A stretch of 64,000 nt of DNA from Actinocrinis puniceicyclus (GTDB taxonomy: Bacteria; Actinomycetota; Actinomycetes; Streptomycetales; Catenulisporaceae): assembly GCF_018283645.1 (NCBI RefSeq), contig NZ_JAGSXH010000024.1, forward strand, positions 1 through 64,000. The letters are read 5' to 3'. Made by a program: the position numbers and the translations under genes. Below the pieces are notes generated by a model. That model saw only the letters and a program-made list of their open reading frames with translations, was not told the origin of the DNA and ran no database searches. Below are positions 25,898-35,642 of the stretch, piece after piece. Position 1 is the stretch's first letter. Each line of letters starts with the position of its first letter.

Positions 25898-27679
25898 ATG
25901 CAGCGTACAACCAAGATCGCCGCTACCGCGGCGGCAGCCGCGCTGGTCGCGTCGGTCGCATCCGCCTGCGGCAGCAGTAGTGGCGGCGCCAGCGGCTCCG
26001 ACACGATCAAGTTCAACTATGGTGTGACCGGCCTGGTGAACCCCTCCACGAAGCAGGGCGGTACGCTCGTTCTCGGCGGATCGCAGGACCTTGACGCCGT
26101 GGACCCGGTCAACCAGTACTACGCCTACTCCTGGGACTTCTCCCGCTACTACGCACGCACGGTGCTGCAGTACAAGGTCGGCGACCCGAAGCAGGTCAAC
26201 ACCCTCGTACCGGGCCTGGCGGCGTCCATGCCGACCCCGTCCTCCGACGGCCTGACCTGGACCGTGAAGCTGCGCCCCGGCCTGAAGTTCTCCAACGGCG
26301 AGCCGATCACCTCCAAGAACGTCAAGTACGCGGTCGAGCGCTCCTACGCGGTCGACACGGTCAACCCGGCCGGTCCGGAGTACTTCTCCGGCCTGCTCAC
26401 GGACCCCAAGTACCCGGGCCCGTACAAGGACACCGCGTCGGACCACCTGGGCCTGAAGGGTATCGACACCCCGGACGACACCACGCTGATCTTCCACCTC
26501 CAGTCGAAGTACGCGGACTTCCCGTACCTGATGACGCTGGCCCAGACGGCGCCCGTCCCGATCGACGTGGACCAGAACTCGGCGACCGGCGGCAAGAACT
26601 ACACCGGTACGAACGTCGTCTCCAGCGGTCCGTACAAGATCTCGGCCTACACGGCGGGTAAGGACATCGAGCTGGTGCGCAACCCGAACTGGGACCGGAG
26701 CACCGACCCGAACGACCCCGCCCTGCCGGACAAGATCAGCGTGAAGACGGACTGGGACCCGACCCAGCTCGACCAGGCCGTCCTGGCCGGCACCGTCGCC
26801 TACGACTACACCGGCGCCGGCCTCCAGCCCGCCGACATCGGCCCGGCGCAGAACATCGCGGCCAAGAAGAAGCTGACCGACAACCCGGCGGCGAACACCA
26901 CCCGGTACGTCTCCATCGACCAGGATGTCGCGCCGTTCGACAACATCCACTGCCGCAAGGCCGTGGCATACGCGATGAACAAGGTCGACCTGGTCGCCGC
27001 CCGCGGCGGCACGGTGGCCGGGGCGAAGGTCACCGGCACGATGCTGCCCCCGGGCGTGCCCGGCTACGCGAACGTGAACCCGTACCCGGCCGGCCCGGAC
27101 AACAAGGGCGACCTGGCCAAGGCCAAGGAAGAGCTGACGGCCTGCGGTCATCCGAACGGCTTCAGCACGGGCATCATCACGGTCAACACCGGCAAGGGCC
27201 CCGGCTTCGCCACCGCCCTGCAGAACGCGCTGACCCGGGTCGGCATCACCACCCAGATCACCCAGGTGGAGGGCTCGAAGTACTACAGCCAGAACCTGGA
27301 CCGCCCGGACGTGATGAAGAGCAAGGGCTACGGCCTGGCCGCGGCCGGCTGGGGTCCGGACTTCCCCACCGCCTTCGGCTTCTTCTCGCAGATCACCGAC
27401 GGCTCCGTGCTCACCGCGACCAGCAGCGGCTCGAACTACGGCCGGCTCAACGACCCGATGGTCAACAGCCTGCTGGGCCAGATGAAGGCGGCTTCCAGCA
27501 CGCAGGAGGAGGCTTCGCTCGGCACCAAGCTGGACGCGCAGGTCATGTCCGACGCCGTGTACATCCCCTACGGCAACGACACGCTGCTGCTCGCGCGCAG
27601 CCCGAAGGTGACGAACTACTACATCGACTCGGCGCTCAACAGCCTGCCGGATGATGCGGCAGTCGGCGTCCAGCAGTAG
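25898..27679 (+). CDS. Family-5 solute-binding lipoprotein (peptide/nickel/sugar type), system 1
   Basis: 593 residues from ATG 25898 (GAAAGGGGC upstream). Signal peptide with lipobox SAC (Cys24) and a Gly/Ser linker. SBP_bac_5 fold: GGTLVLGGSQDLDAVDP, LTWTVKLRPGLKFSNGEPITSKNVKYAVERS and the C-terminal LDAQVMSDAVYIPYG. It captures the ligand outside the membrane for the DppB/C channel. Family-5 proteins bind oligopeptides but also cello- or xylo-oligosaccharides, so the ligand cannot be read from sequence. A strong hairpin follows the gene. Confidence 0.93.
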   Translation: MQRTTKIAATAAAAALVASVASACGSSSGGASGSDTIKFNYGVTGLVNPSTKQGGTLVLGGSQDLDAVDPVNQYYAYSWDFSRYYARTVLQYKVGDPKQVNTLVPGLAASMPTPSSDGLTWTVKLRPGLKFSNGEPITSKNVKYAVERSYAVDTVNPAGPEYFSGLLTDPKYPGPYKDTASDHLGLKGIDTPDDTTLIFHLQSKYADFPYLMTLAQTAPVPIDVDQNSATGGKNYTGTNVVSSGPYKISAYTAGKDIELVRNPNWDRSTDPNDPALPDKISVKTDWDPTQLDQAVLAGTVAYDYTGAGLQPADIGPAQNIAAKKKLTDNPAANTTRYVSIDQDVAPFDNIHCRKAVAYAMNKVDLVAARGGTVAGAKVTGTMLPPGVPGYANVNPYPAGPDNKGDLAKAKEELTACGHPNGFSTGIITVNTGKGPGFATALQNALTRVGITTQITQVEGSKYYSQNLDRPDVMKSKGYGLAAAGWGPDFPTAFGFFSQITDGSVLTATSSGSNYGRLNDPMVNSLLGQMKAASSTQEEASLGTKLDAQVMSDAVYIPYGNDTLLLARSPKVTNYYIDSALNSLPDDAAVGVQQ

Positions 27680-27756
27680 GGATCCCGGCCGCGGCCGGAA
27701 GGCAAACCCTCCTTTCGCGAGCAGAACTGGAAGCAGGTGAAGGCGTAGGGCGGCGT

Positions 27757-27786
27757 GGGGGCGGATCTCGACCGGGATCCGCCCCC
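27757..27786 (+). terminator. Intercistronic hairpin between binding-protein and permease genes
   Basis: GGGGGCGGATC (27757-27767) and GATCCGCCCCC (27776-27786) are perfect 11-bp arms around an 8-nt loop, 23 bp before the DppB start. In ABC operons such hairpins often stabilise or attenuate, giving more binding protein than membrane parts. No T-tract follows. Confidence 0.6.
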
Positions 27787-27808
27787 GTGCCGGAACCGGC
27801 CGATATCA

Positions 27809-28810
27809 GTGTTCGCTTACATCGCCCGGCGACTGTTCCAGGCAGCCCTGGTCGTCGTCGTCATCAGCATAATTACATTCATCATCTCGTACGTGATGCC
27901 GCAGTGGTTCGGTGAGGACCTCGCCGCGACCTACGCGGGCAAGGCCGCGAACCCCGCGACCTTCGCCGCCATCGGTCACGCGCTCGGTTTCGACAAGCCG
28001 CTCGTGGTGCAGTACTGGGATTACTTCTCCGGCATCTTCACCGGGCGCACCTTCGTCAACGGCTCGGTGTCACTCGACTGCCCGGCGCCCTGCCTCGGCT
28101 ACTCGTACATCACCAACGAGCTGGTGTGGCCGAAGCTGATCGCGGACTTCCCGGTCACCCTCTCCCTGGCGGTCGGCGCCGCGGTGCTGTGGCTCTTCTT
28201 CGGTGTGCTCGGCGGCGTCGTCGCGGCGCTTAACAAGGGCAAGCTGGCGGACCGCTCGATCATCGTGGTCGCTCTGGCCGGCATCTCGATGCCGGTCAAC
28301 TTCACCGCGCTGGTGGTCGCGCTGCTGGTGCAGTACCAGTTCCACTTCATCGACCAGATCCAGTACGTGCCGATCACCCAGGATCCCTGGAACTGGGCCC
28401 TGAACATCTTCTGGCCGTGCCTGACCCTCGCGTTCATCTCGGCCGCGGCATACACCCGGATCACCAGATCCACCATGCTCGACACGCTCAACGAGGACTA
28501 CGTGCGCACCGCGCGCGCCAAGGGCCTTCCCGAGCGTGTCGTGGTCGGCAAGCACGCGATGCGCGCCATCTACACACCGATCATCACGATGTTCGGCCTG
28601 GACTTCGGATACCTGCTCGGCGGCGCGGTGGTCACCGAGAAGATCTTCGGATTCCACGGGATCGGCTTCGACGCGGTGGACGCCATCTTCCGCGCCGACA
28701 TCCCGGTGGTCATGGGCGTCACGCTCATGGCGAGTTTCTTCATCGTCCTCGCCAACCTGATTGTGGACCTGCTCTACGGAGTGCTCGACCCGCGAGTGAG
28801 GCTGGCATGA
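27809..28810 (+). CDS. Opp/Dpp-type ABC importer permease (DppB-like), system 1
   Basis: 333 residues from GTG 27809, which gives the family N-terminus (FAYIARRLFQAALVVVVIS). Six transmembrane helices and an EAA loop (YVRTARAKGLPERVVVGKHAMRAIYTPI) that docks to the ATPases. The first extracytoplasmic loop has an insert with Cys residues (SLDCPAPCLG). Its stop overlaps the next start (ATGA). Confidence 0.93.
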   Translation: MFAYIARRLFQAALVVVVISIITFIISYVMPQWFGEDLAATYAGKAANPATFAAIGHALGFDKPLVVQYWDYFSGIFTGRTFVNGSVSLDCPAPCLGYSYITNELVWPKLIADFPVTLSLAVGAAVLWLFFGVLGGVVAALNKGKLADRSIIVVALAGISMPVNFTALVVALLVQYQFHFIDQIQYVPITQDPWNWALNIFWPCLTLAFISAAAYTRITRSTMLDTLNEDYVRTARAKGLPERVVVGKHAMRAIYTPIITMFGLDFGYLLGGAVVTEKIFGFHGIGFDAVDAIFRADIPVVMGVTLMASFFIVLANLIVDLLYGVLDPRVRLA

Positions 28811-29892
28811 CCGAGGAACAGCTCGAACCGACCTTCGAGACGGGCGAGCGGGGGCCCACCGCCTTCCTCGACGTGCGGGATCTGAAGGTGCACTTCGCCA
28901 CCGAGGACGGCCTGGTCAAGTCCGTGGACGGGATCAGCTTCAAGCTGGAGCGCGGGCAGACCCTCGGCATCGTGGGCGAGTCCGGTTCCGGCAAGTCGGT
29001 CACCTCGCTCTCGCTGATGGGCCTGCACAGACGAGCGGGCAAGAGCGGGCGCGGCGGCGCGACGATGTCCGGCGAGATCTGGCTGGACGGCGACGAACTG
29101 GTGCACGCCGACCCGGCAGAGGTGCGGCGGCTGCGCGGGCAGAAGGTGGCGATGGTCTTCCAGGACCCGCTCTCCTCGCTGCACCCGTACTACAAGGTCG
29201 GCGACCAGATCGCCGAGGCGTACCGGGTTCACAACAAGGCCTCGAAGTCCGAGGCGCACAAGCGCGCGATCGAGATGCTCGACCGCGTCGGCATCCCGCA
29301 GCCCGCGCAGCGCGCCGCCGACTTCCCGCACCAGTTCTCCGGCGGCATGCGGCAGCGCGCGATGATCGCGATGGCGCTGGTGTGCAATCCGCAGCTGCTG
29401 ATCGCGGACGAGCCGACCACGGCGCTGGACGTGACGGTGCAGGCGCAGATCCTGGACCTGATGCGGGACCTGCAGCAGGAGTTCAACAGCGCCCTGATCG
29501 TGATCACGCACGATCTGGGCGTGGTGGCGGAGCTCGCGGACGACATCATGGTGATGTACGCGGGCAAGGCGGTGGAGTACGGGCCGGCCAAGACGGTGTT
29601 CACGGACCCGGAGGATCCCTACACGTGGGGTCTGCTCGGTTCGATGCCGCGGCTGGACCGGGCCGTGAAGGAGCGGCTGCTGCCGATCCCGGGCAACCCG
29701 CCGTCCATGATCAACGTGCCCTCCGGCTGCGCGTTCCACCCACGCTGTCCCTTCGCGCCACGCAATCACGGACGGTGCGAGACCGAGGTGCCCGAGCTGC
29801 TGCCGGTCGACTCCCGTCATCTTGTCCGCTGCCATCTGCCCATCGCCGAGCGCAGGCAGATCTTCAACGAGGAAATCCGGCCGCACCTATGA
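28807..29892 (+). CDS. Opp/Dpp-type ABC ATPase (DppD-like), system 1
   Basis: 361 residues; ATG 28807 overlaps the permease stop by 4 nt. Walker [10 protein letters not shown]-loop [12 protein letters not shown], signature [15 protein letters not shown], Walker [14 protein letters not shown]-switch [11 protein letters not shown]. The C-terminal oligopeptide-transporter domain has the Cys pattern C..HPRCPFA...GRC.TE that can bind an iron-sulfur cluster in this family. It pairs with the DppF-like ATPase. Confidence 0.95.
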   Translation: MTEEQLEPTFETGERGPTAFLDVRDLKVHFATEDGLVKSVDGISFKLERGQTLGIVGESGSGKSVTSLSLMGLHRRAGKSGRGGATMSGEIWLDGDELVHADPAEVRRLRGQKVAMVFQDPLSSLHPYYKVGDQIAEAYRVHNKASKSEAHKRAIEMLDRVGIPQPAQRAADFPHQFSGGMRQRAMIAMALVCNPQLLIADEPTTALDVTVQAQILDLMRDLQQEFNSALIVITHDLGVVAELADDIMVMYAGKAVEYGPAKTVFTDPEDPYTWGLLGSMPRLDRAVKERLLPIPGNPPSMINVPSGCAFHPRCPFAPRNHGRCETEVPELLPVDSRHLVRCHLPIAERRQIFNEEIRPHL

Positions 29893-30929
29893 GCACTGGC
29901 ACCCAATCGACGAGCGACGCGCTGCTGAGCGTCTCCGGGCTGCAGAAGCACTTCCCGATCCGGCGCGGGCTGCTGCGCCGGACCGTGGGCGCGGTCAAGG
30001 CGGTGGACGGGATCGATCTGTCCGTGCAGCCGGGCGAGACGCTGGGCCTGGTCGGGGAGTCCGGTTGCGGGAAGTCCACCACCGGGCGGCTGCTGACCCG
30101 GCTGCTTGAGCCCACCGGCGGGCAGGTCGTGTTCGAGGGCCAGGACATCACGCACCTGTCCCCGAGAGCGCTGCGGCCGCTGCGGCGGGACATCCAGATG
30201 GTGTTCCAGGACCCGCAGTCCTCGCTCAACCCGCGCCAGACCATCGGTTCGATCGTGGGCGCCCCGTTCCAGATCCAGGGCGTGAAGACCGAGCACGGGA
30301 TCAAGCGCGAGGTGCAGGACCTGCTCGCGCTGGTCGGGCTCTCGCCGGAGCACTACAACCGCTACCCGCACGAGTTCTCCGGCGGCCAGCGCCAGCGCAT
30401 CGGCATCGCCCGCGCGATAGCGCTGCGCCCCAAGCTGATCGTGGCGGACGAACCGGTCTCAGCCCTCGACGTCTCGATCCAGGCGCAGGTGGTGAACCTG
30501 TTCGAGGACCTGCAGGGCGAACTCGGGCTCGCCTACCTGTTCATCGCGCACGACCTGTCCGTGGTGCGGCACATATCGGACCGCGTCGCGGTGATGTACT
30601 TGGGCAAGGTGGTGGAGACAGCGGCTCGTGACGACCTTTACGGCCGTCCGATGCACCCCTACACCAATGCGCTGCTGTCCGCGGTGCCGATACCGGATCC
30701 GGGGCGCAAGGAGTCCACCGGCCGGGAGCGCATCCTGCTCACCGGCGATGTGCCCTCGCCGGTCAACCCGCCCTCCGGCTGCCGGTTCCGCACCCGCTGC
30801 TGGAAGGCCCAGGAGATCTGCGCCGCGGTCGAGCCGCCGCTGGAGGCGAAGTCCGGGGGCGGGGCGACGCAGCTGACGGCTTGTCACTTCCCCGTCATGG
30901 CGGACGAGCGGGTCGGCTCCTACACCTGA
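29889..30929 (+). CDS. Opp/Dpp-type ABC ATPase (DppF-like), system 1
   Basis: 346 residues, ATGA overlap with the gene before it. Walker A GESGCGKST, Q-loop MVFQDPQSSLNP, signature [15 protein letters not shown], Walker [13 protein letters not shown], switch [11 protein letters not shown]-terminal Cys pattern GCRFRTRCWKAQEIC. Last gene of the system 1 operon; a 19-bp terminator stem follows. Confidence 0.95.
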   Translation: MSTGTQSTSDALLSVSGLQKHFPIRRGLLRRTVGAVKAVDGIDLSVQPGETLGLVGESGCGKSTTGRLLTRLLEPTGGQVVFEGQDITHLSPRALRPLRRDIQMVFQDPQSSLNPRQTIGSIVGAPFQIQGVKTEHGIKREVQDLLALVGLSPEHYNRYPHEFSGGQRQRIGIARAIALRPKLIVADEPVSALDVSIQAQVVNLFEDLQGELGLAYLFIAHDLSVVRHISDRVAVMYLGKVVETAARDDLYGRPMHPYTNALLSAVPIPDPGRKESTGRERILLTGDVPSPVNPPSGCRFRTRCWKAQEICAAVEPPLEAKSGGGATQLTACHFPVMADERVGSYT

Positions 30930-31361
30930 CAACTCAAGACTGCCTCTCGGTCGCCTGCCGCCGGACCGGGCACAGCGCGGTGCACGCCTCCTGTGCCCGG
31001 TCCGGCGGCCGGGCGCATCCCGGGCGATTCCCCTGCCCGAACATGGGGAACGAATTCTCGCTTTCTGTCCAACCCGAGGGTTTTCCCTACATCTCGGCGA
31101 CCCTTATTGACGTGTTTCGTCCAGGCGCGTAACAGGGCGGAAATAGCGTTTCTAAGGCTGCGCCTTAACGTAATTAGTTCTTGATCTGAAGCCTATGGAC
31201 AGCACCGGGCGCCCGCCGTCAGGCTGTGTCACCAGGCGGTAATACCCGGTAGAGGCCCACAAAGCCTGCCGCGCCGTCGTACGATCCGAGAACAACTCGG
31301 TGCCAGCTCGGAGCGAGCGACGTCTCCCGCCGGTGCCGGTTGCAGGGTGAGGGAGTAGCGC
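30930..31361. other. Intergenic region between the two importers
   Basis: 432 bp. It holds the system 1 terminator (30957-31009) and the presumed promoter of system 2. A short dyad TAAGGC-TGC-GCCTTA (31153-31167) in an AT-richer patch is a candidate operator. No gene seen. Confidence 0.5.
30957..31009 (+). terminator. Terminator of importer system 1
   Basis: Perfect 19-bp arms at 30957-30975 (GCCGCCGGACCGGGCACAG) and 30991-31009 with a 15-nt loop, 27 bp past the last ATPase stop. GC-only stem without a T-tract. Confidence 0.75.
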
Positions 31362-32339
31362 GTGGGCGCATATCTGCTGCGCAGATTGCTCAATTATGTG
31401 ATTTTGACCTTTGTCGGGGCGTCGATCGCGTACCTGTTGGCCGCGCTCGCGCTCAACCCGAGGTCGAACTACGAGGGCAAGCACCCCACGCCGCCGCCCG
31501 CCGAGATCACGCGCATGCTCACCGAAAAGAATCTGAACCCTGACACGGACGTGCTGGTCCGCTACGGGCACTGGCTGGACGGCCTCGCGCACGGCGACTT
31601 CGGCACCGAGGTGCAGGGCGGATCCGTCGGCCAGGACCTGGCCCGGCGCGTCGGGGTCTCCACCCGCCTGCTGCTGTTCGCCACCATCATCGGGGCGGTC
31701 GGCGGCGTCCTGGTCGGCGCGTGGAACGCCGTGCGCCAGTATCGGGCCAGCGATCAGCTCTCCGCCCTGGCCTCCTTCCTGATCATCTCAACTCCCGTAT
31801 TCGCGCTGGCGATCCTGCTCAAGGCGCTGGCGGTCTGGTTCAACAACGCCTCAGGGACCAGCTTCTTCCAATACGACAACGAATACGACGCGACGATCAC
31901 GGCCTTCTGGCCGCAGCTGCTCAGCCGCGCGCAGCACCTGGTGCTGCCGACGATCACGCTGGTGCTCGGGGAGATCGCCATCATCAGCCGGTACCAGCGT
32001 TCCACGATGCTGGACGTCTTGGGAAGCGATTTTCTGCGCACCGCCCGCGCCAAGGGTCTGACTCGCCGCAAGGCGATCTACAAGCACGGGCTGCGCACCG
32101 CGATCATCCCGGTGATGACACTGCTGGTCTACAACACGGTGCTGCTTTTCACCGGCGCCACGTTCACCGAGACCATCTTCGACTGGAACGGAATGGGTCA
32201 GTGGGTGGTCACCTCGATCCAGGGCAACGACACCAACGCGGTCGCCGCGGTCTCCCTGTTCGTCGCCGGACTGGTCCTGGTCGCCGGCGTGCTCTCGGAA
32301 CTGGCCTACGCGGCCCTGGATCCCCGGGTGCGTGCCTGA
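31362..32339 (+). CDS. Opp/Dpp-type ABC importer permease (DppB-like), system 2
   Basis: 325 residues, GTG start after GAGGGAG. N-terminal GAYLLRRLLNYVILTFVGASIAYLL matches the OppB family; the EAA loop is FLRTARAKGLTRRKAIYKHGLRTAIIPV. First gene of a second importer operon (permease B, permease C, fused ATPases, binding protein). It is not closely similar to the system 1 permease, so system 2 is probably not a recent copy. Confidence 0.93.
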   Translation: MGAYLLRRLLNYVILTFVGASIAYLLAALALNPRSNYEGKHPTPPPAEITRMLTEKNLNPDTDVLVRYGHWLDGLAHGDFGTEVQGGSVGQDLARRVGVSTRLLLFATIIGAVGGVLVGAWNAVRQYRASDQLSALASFLIISTPVFALAILLKALAVWFNNASGTSFFQYDNEYDATITAFWPQLLSRAQHLVLPTITLVLGEIAIISRYQRSTMLDVLGSDFLRTARAKGLTRRKAIYKHGLRTAIIPVMTLLVYNTVLLFTGATFTETIFDWNGMGQWVVTSIQGNDTNAVAAVSLFVAGLVLVAGVLSELAYAALDPRVRA

Positions 32340-32430
32340 TGCGGAACCGGCATTGTGAGCTTGTGACGCAGTACTTTGATTCAATGAACCGGAACACCGA
32401 AGCGACCAGCCGCGGAGAGGAGCCCCGGCG

Positions 32431-33420
32431 GTGAGCGCCCTCGACGCCGCGAAGGAGATCGACGAGACCGCCCTGGCCCCGATAGTCGGGGGCGGCGGCC
32501 GCGGCCGGCTGATCGCCCGGCGCTTCACCCGCAACCGGCTCGGCCTGTTCGGCCTGATCGTCATCGTGCTGCTGTTCCTGGCGGCCTATCTGGGCCCGTA
32601 CCTGACGCACTGGCAGCTGACGGACATCGACTTCGACAACTTCCAGACCGGCCCGTCCTCCGCGCACTGGTTCGGCACCACCCAGACCGGCCAGGACATG
32701 TTCGTGCTCACCATGCGCGGCGCGCAGAAGTCGCTGGTCATCGGCCTGATCGGCGGCCCGCTGACCACCGCGATCGCGGCGCTGGTCGGCTCGGTCGCCG
32801 GGTATGCGGGCGGTTGGCTGGACCGGGCGCTGGTGTGGTTCATCGACGTGATGCTGGTCATGCCCTCGTTCCTGCTGCTGGCGATCCTCTCGCCGACCTT
32901 CAAGGGCAAGACCTGGCTGCTGTTCGTCGTGCTGCTGGCGGCCTTCGCCTGGATGATCACCGCGCGGATCGTGCGCTCGCTGACGCTCAGCCTCAAGAGC
33001 CGCGAGTTCGTGCTCGCGGCCAAGTACATGGGCGTGTCGGCGCCGCGCATCATCCTGCGGCACATCCTGCCGAACATGGCCTCGCTGCTGATCATCGACG
33101 CGACCATCAGCGTCGCGGTCACCATCCTCGGTGAGTCGGGCCTGTCCTACTTCGGCTTCGGCATCCAGCCGCCGGACGTCTCGCTCGGAACGCTGATCGG
33201 CAACGGGCAGGACGCGGTGAACACCTATCCGTGGCTGTTCATGTTCCCCGCCGGGATCCTGATCCTGATCATCCTCGCGGTGAACTTCGTGGGCGACGGG
33301 CTGCGCGACGCCCTCGACCCGAACGCCGCGGGCGCCAAGGCCAAGGCGAAGCGCAAGCAGCGGCAGACGGACGAAGAGAGCCTGCCCGGCGACACGACGG
33401 TAGTGGAGATCGCACAGTGA
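32431..33420 (+). CDS. Opp/Dpp-type ABC importer permease (DppC-like), system 2
   Basis: 329 residues, GTG start after GGAGAGGAG. OppC N-terminal domain, six transmembrane helices, EAA loop EFVLAAKYMGVSAPRIILRHILPNMASLLI. The C-terminal tail is long and Lys-rich (AKAKAKRKQ) beyond the usual GDGLRDALDPN. The stop overlaps the ATPase start (GTGA). Confidence 0.93.
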   Translation: MSALDAAKEIDETALAPIVGGGGRGRLIARRFTRNRLGLFGLIVIVLLFLAAYLGPYLTHWQLTDIDFDNFQTGPSSAHWFGTTQTGQDMFVLTMRGAQKSLVIGLIGGPLTTAIAALVGSVAGYAGGWLDRALVWFIDVMLVMPSFLLLAILSPTFKGKTWLLFVVLLAAFAWMITARIVRSLTLSLKSREFVLAAKYMGVSAPRIILRHILPNMASLLIIDATISVAVTILGESGLSYFGFGIQPPDVSLGTLIGNGQDAVNTYPWLFMFPAGILILIILAVNFVGDGLRDALDPNAAGAKAKAKRKQRQTDEESLPGDTTVVEIAQ

Positions 33421-35522
33421 CCCAGGTGTACCAGGAGCCGTCCCTCGGTCCCAGCGGGAGCGGCGACGCCGTGCTGGACGTGCGCGACCTGTCCGTCCTG
33501 TTCCCCTCGGAGGCAGGCACGGTCGAGGCGGTGCGCGGCGTGAGCTACCGGCTGCGGCGCGGTGAGGTGCTCGGCATCGTCGGCGAGTCCGGCTCCGGCA
33601 AGTCGGTCTCCGCGATGGCCGTGCTCGGGCTGCTGCCGGACACCGCGAAGGTGGAGGGCTCGATCCGGCTGGACGGACGCGAACTTCTCGGCCTGCACGA
33701 CGACGAGATGTCCAAGATCCGCGGCAAGCAGATGGCGATGGTCTTCCAGGACCCGCTCTCCGCGCTGACCCCGGTCTACGCGATCGGCACGCAGATCGTC
33801 GAGGCCCTGCAGATCCACACCGAGATCTCCAAGCAGGCCGCGCGCGCCCGCGCGATCGAGTTGCTGGACATGGTCGGCATCCCGGACCCCAAGCGCCGGG
33901 TGGACGCCTTCCCGCACGAGTTCTCCGGCGGCATGCGCCAGCGCGCGATGATCGCCATGGCCATCGCCAACGACCCCCAGGTGATCATCGCCGACGAGCC
34001 GACCACCGCGCTGGACGTGACCATCCAGGCGCAGATCCTCGACGTGCTCAAGGTCGCCAAGGAGGCCACCGGCGCCGCCATCGTGATGATCACGCACGAC
34101 CTGGGCGTCGTCGCGGGGTTCGCCGACCGGGTGATGGTCATGTACGCGGGCAAGCCGGTGGAGACCGGAACCGTCGACGAGCTCTACTACACGCCGCGGA
34201 TGCCTTACACCATCGGCCTGCTGGGCTCGATCCCGCGGGTCGACGAGGGAGTCAAGCACGCGCTGGTCCCGATCGAGGGCAATCCGCCCTCGCTGGTCGA
34301 CCTGCCGCCCGGCTGCCCGTTCCGCGCCCGCTGCCCGGTCGCCGTGCCGGTCTGCGCGAGCGTCGAACCCGACCTGGAGAGCGCCACCGGAGAAGACCAC
34401 CCCTCCGCCTGCCACCGCCGCGGCGAGCTGGCCGCCGGCACGCTCACCGCGGCCGAGGTCTTCCCGGTGCCCGAGCTTCCCGAGCCCGCCTCGGCCCGGG
34501 TGCCGCGCGAGCAGCGCCCGTCCGTGCTCGAACTCGACGACGTGCACCGGCACTTCCCGCTGACCGTGGGCACCGTGTTCAAGCGCCGGGTCGGCACGGT
34601 GCGCGCGGTGGACGGCATCTCCTTCGACATCCGCTCCGGTGAGACCCTCGGCCTCGTCGGGGAGTCCGGCTGCGGAAAGACCACCACCCTGCTGGAGATC
34701 CTCAGCCTGGCGGACCCGTCGCAGGGCTCGATCGCGGTCTTCGGCAAGCGCACCGGGGGCCTGCGCGGCTCCGAGCGCAAGGCGCTGCGCAAGGACATCC
34801 AGGTGGTCTTCCAGGACCCGATGGCGGCGCTGGACCCGCGGCTGCCGGTCTTCGACATCCTCGCCGAGCCGCTGCGCGCGCACCGCTGGGCCAAGGAGAA
34901 GATCGGGCCGCGCGTCAATGAACTGCTTCGCCTGGTGGGCCTTGAGGTCGGGCACGCGTCACGCTTCGCCTCCGAGTTCTCCGGCGGACAGCGCCAGCGC
35001 ATCGGCATCGCCCGAGCCCTCGCCCTGGACCCGAAGGTCGTGGTGCTCGACGAGCCGGTCTCAGCCCTCGATGTCTCCATCCAGGCCGGCGTGATCAACC
35101 TGCTCGACGAGCTCAAGGCGCGGCTGGACCTGAGCTACCTGTTCGTCGCGCACGACCTGTCGGTGGTGCGGCATGTGGCGGACCGGATCGCGGTCATGTA
35201 CCTGGGGCGCATCGTCGAGATCGGAGAGAGCGCCTCGGTGTTCCGCCGGCCCAGCCACCCGTACACGCAGGCGCTGCTGTCCGCGATCCCGGTTCCCGAC
35301 CCGCACAAGGAACGCGAGCGGCGCCGGATCCTGCTCGACGGCGACCTGCCCAGCCCGACGAACGTCCCCTCCGGCTGCCGCTTCCGCAACCGTTGCCCGA
35401 AGTTCAAGACCCTGAGCGAGGGCGACCAGCGGCGGTGCGTCGACGAGGATCCGGCCCTGACCGCGCAGGGCCCGGACCACGAGGCGGCCTGCCATTACGC
35501 AAGCGTGCTCGAAGTGGTCTGA
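33417..35522 (+). CDS. Fused DppD-DppF dual ABC ATPase, system 2
   Basis: 701 residues; GTG 33417 overlaps the permease stop. Two complete ATPase modules in one chain: first (about 10-340) with [35 protein letters not shown] and Cys pattern [14 protein letters not shown]; second (about 365-700) with [34 protein letters not shown] and [11 protein letters not shown] Pro/Glu-rich linker (about 340-365) joins them. In system 1 the same two proteins are separate genes. Fusion fixes a 1:1 ratio. Both modules keep all catalytic motifs. Confidence 0.95.
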   Translation: MTQVYQEPSLGPSGSGDAVLDVRDLSVLFPSEAGTVEAVRGVSYRLRRGEVLGIVGESGSGKSVSAMAVLGLLPDTAKVEGSIRLDGRELLGLHDDEMSKIRGKQMAMVFQDPLSALTPVYAIGTQIVEALQIHTEISKQAARARAIELLDMVGIPDPKRRVDAFPHEFSGGMRQRAMIAMAIANDPQVIIADEPTTALDVTIQAQILDVLKVAKEATGAAIVMITHDLGVVAGFADRVMVMYAGKPVETGTVDELYYTPRMPYTIGLLGSIPRVDEGVKHALVPIEGNPPSLVDLPPGCPFRARCPVAVPVCASVEPDLESATGEDHPSACHRRGELAAGTLTAAEVFPVPELPEPASARVPREQRPSVLELDDVHRHFPLTVGTVFKRRVGTVRAVDGISFDIRSGETLGLVGESGCGKTTTLLEILSLADPSQGSIAVFGKRTGGLRGSERKALRKDIQVVFQDPMAALDPRLPVFDILAEPLRAHRWAKEKIGPRVNELLRLVGLEVGHASRFASEFSGGQRQRIGIARALALDPKVVVLDEPVSALDVSIQAGVINLLDELKARLDLSYLFVAHDLSVVRHVADRIAVMYLGRIVEIGESASVFRRPSHPYTQALLSAIPVPDPHKERERRRILLDGDLPSPTNVPSGCRFRNRCPKFKTLSEGDQRRCVDEDPALTAQGPDHEAACHYASVLEVV

Positions 35523-35642
35523 TCCATCGCGGCCGAGTCCGGCGGCTGACAGACGTCCGGCACGCATCGCTGCGCGCCGGGTGCACGACCCTATCCACGA
35601 TGACCCGCAAGCCAACCCAACCAACCAGAACGGAGAGGCGAA

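Noticed and set aside
25826-27151. A minus-strand 441-codon frame opposite the system 1 binding protein
   Set aside because: Valine/Arg/Gly-rich shadow of a conserved gene.
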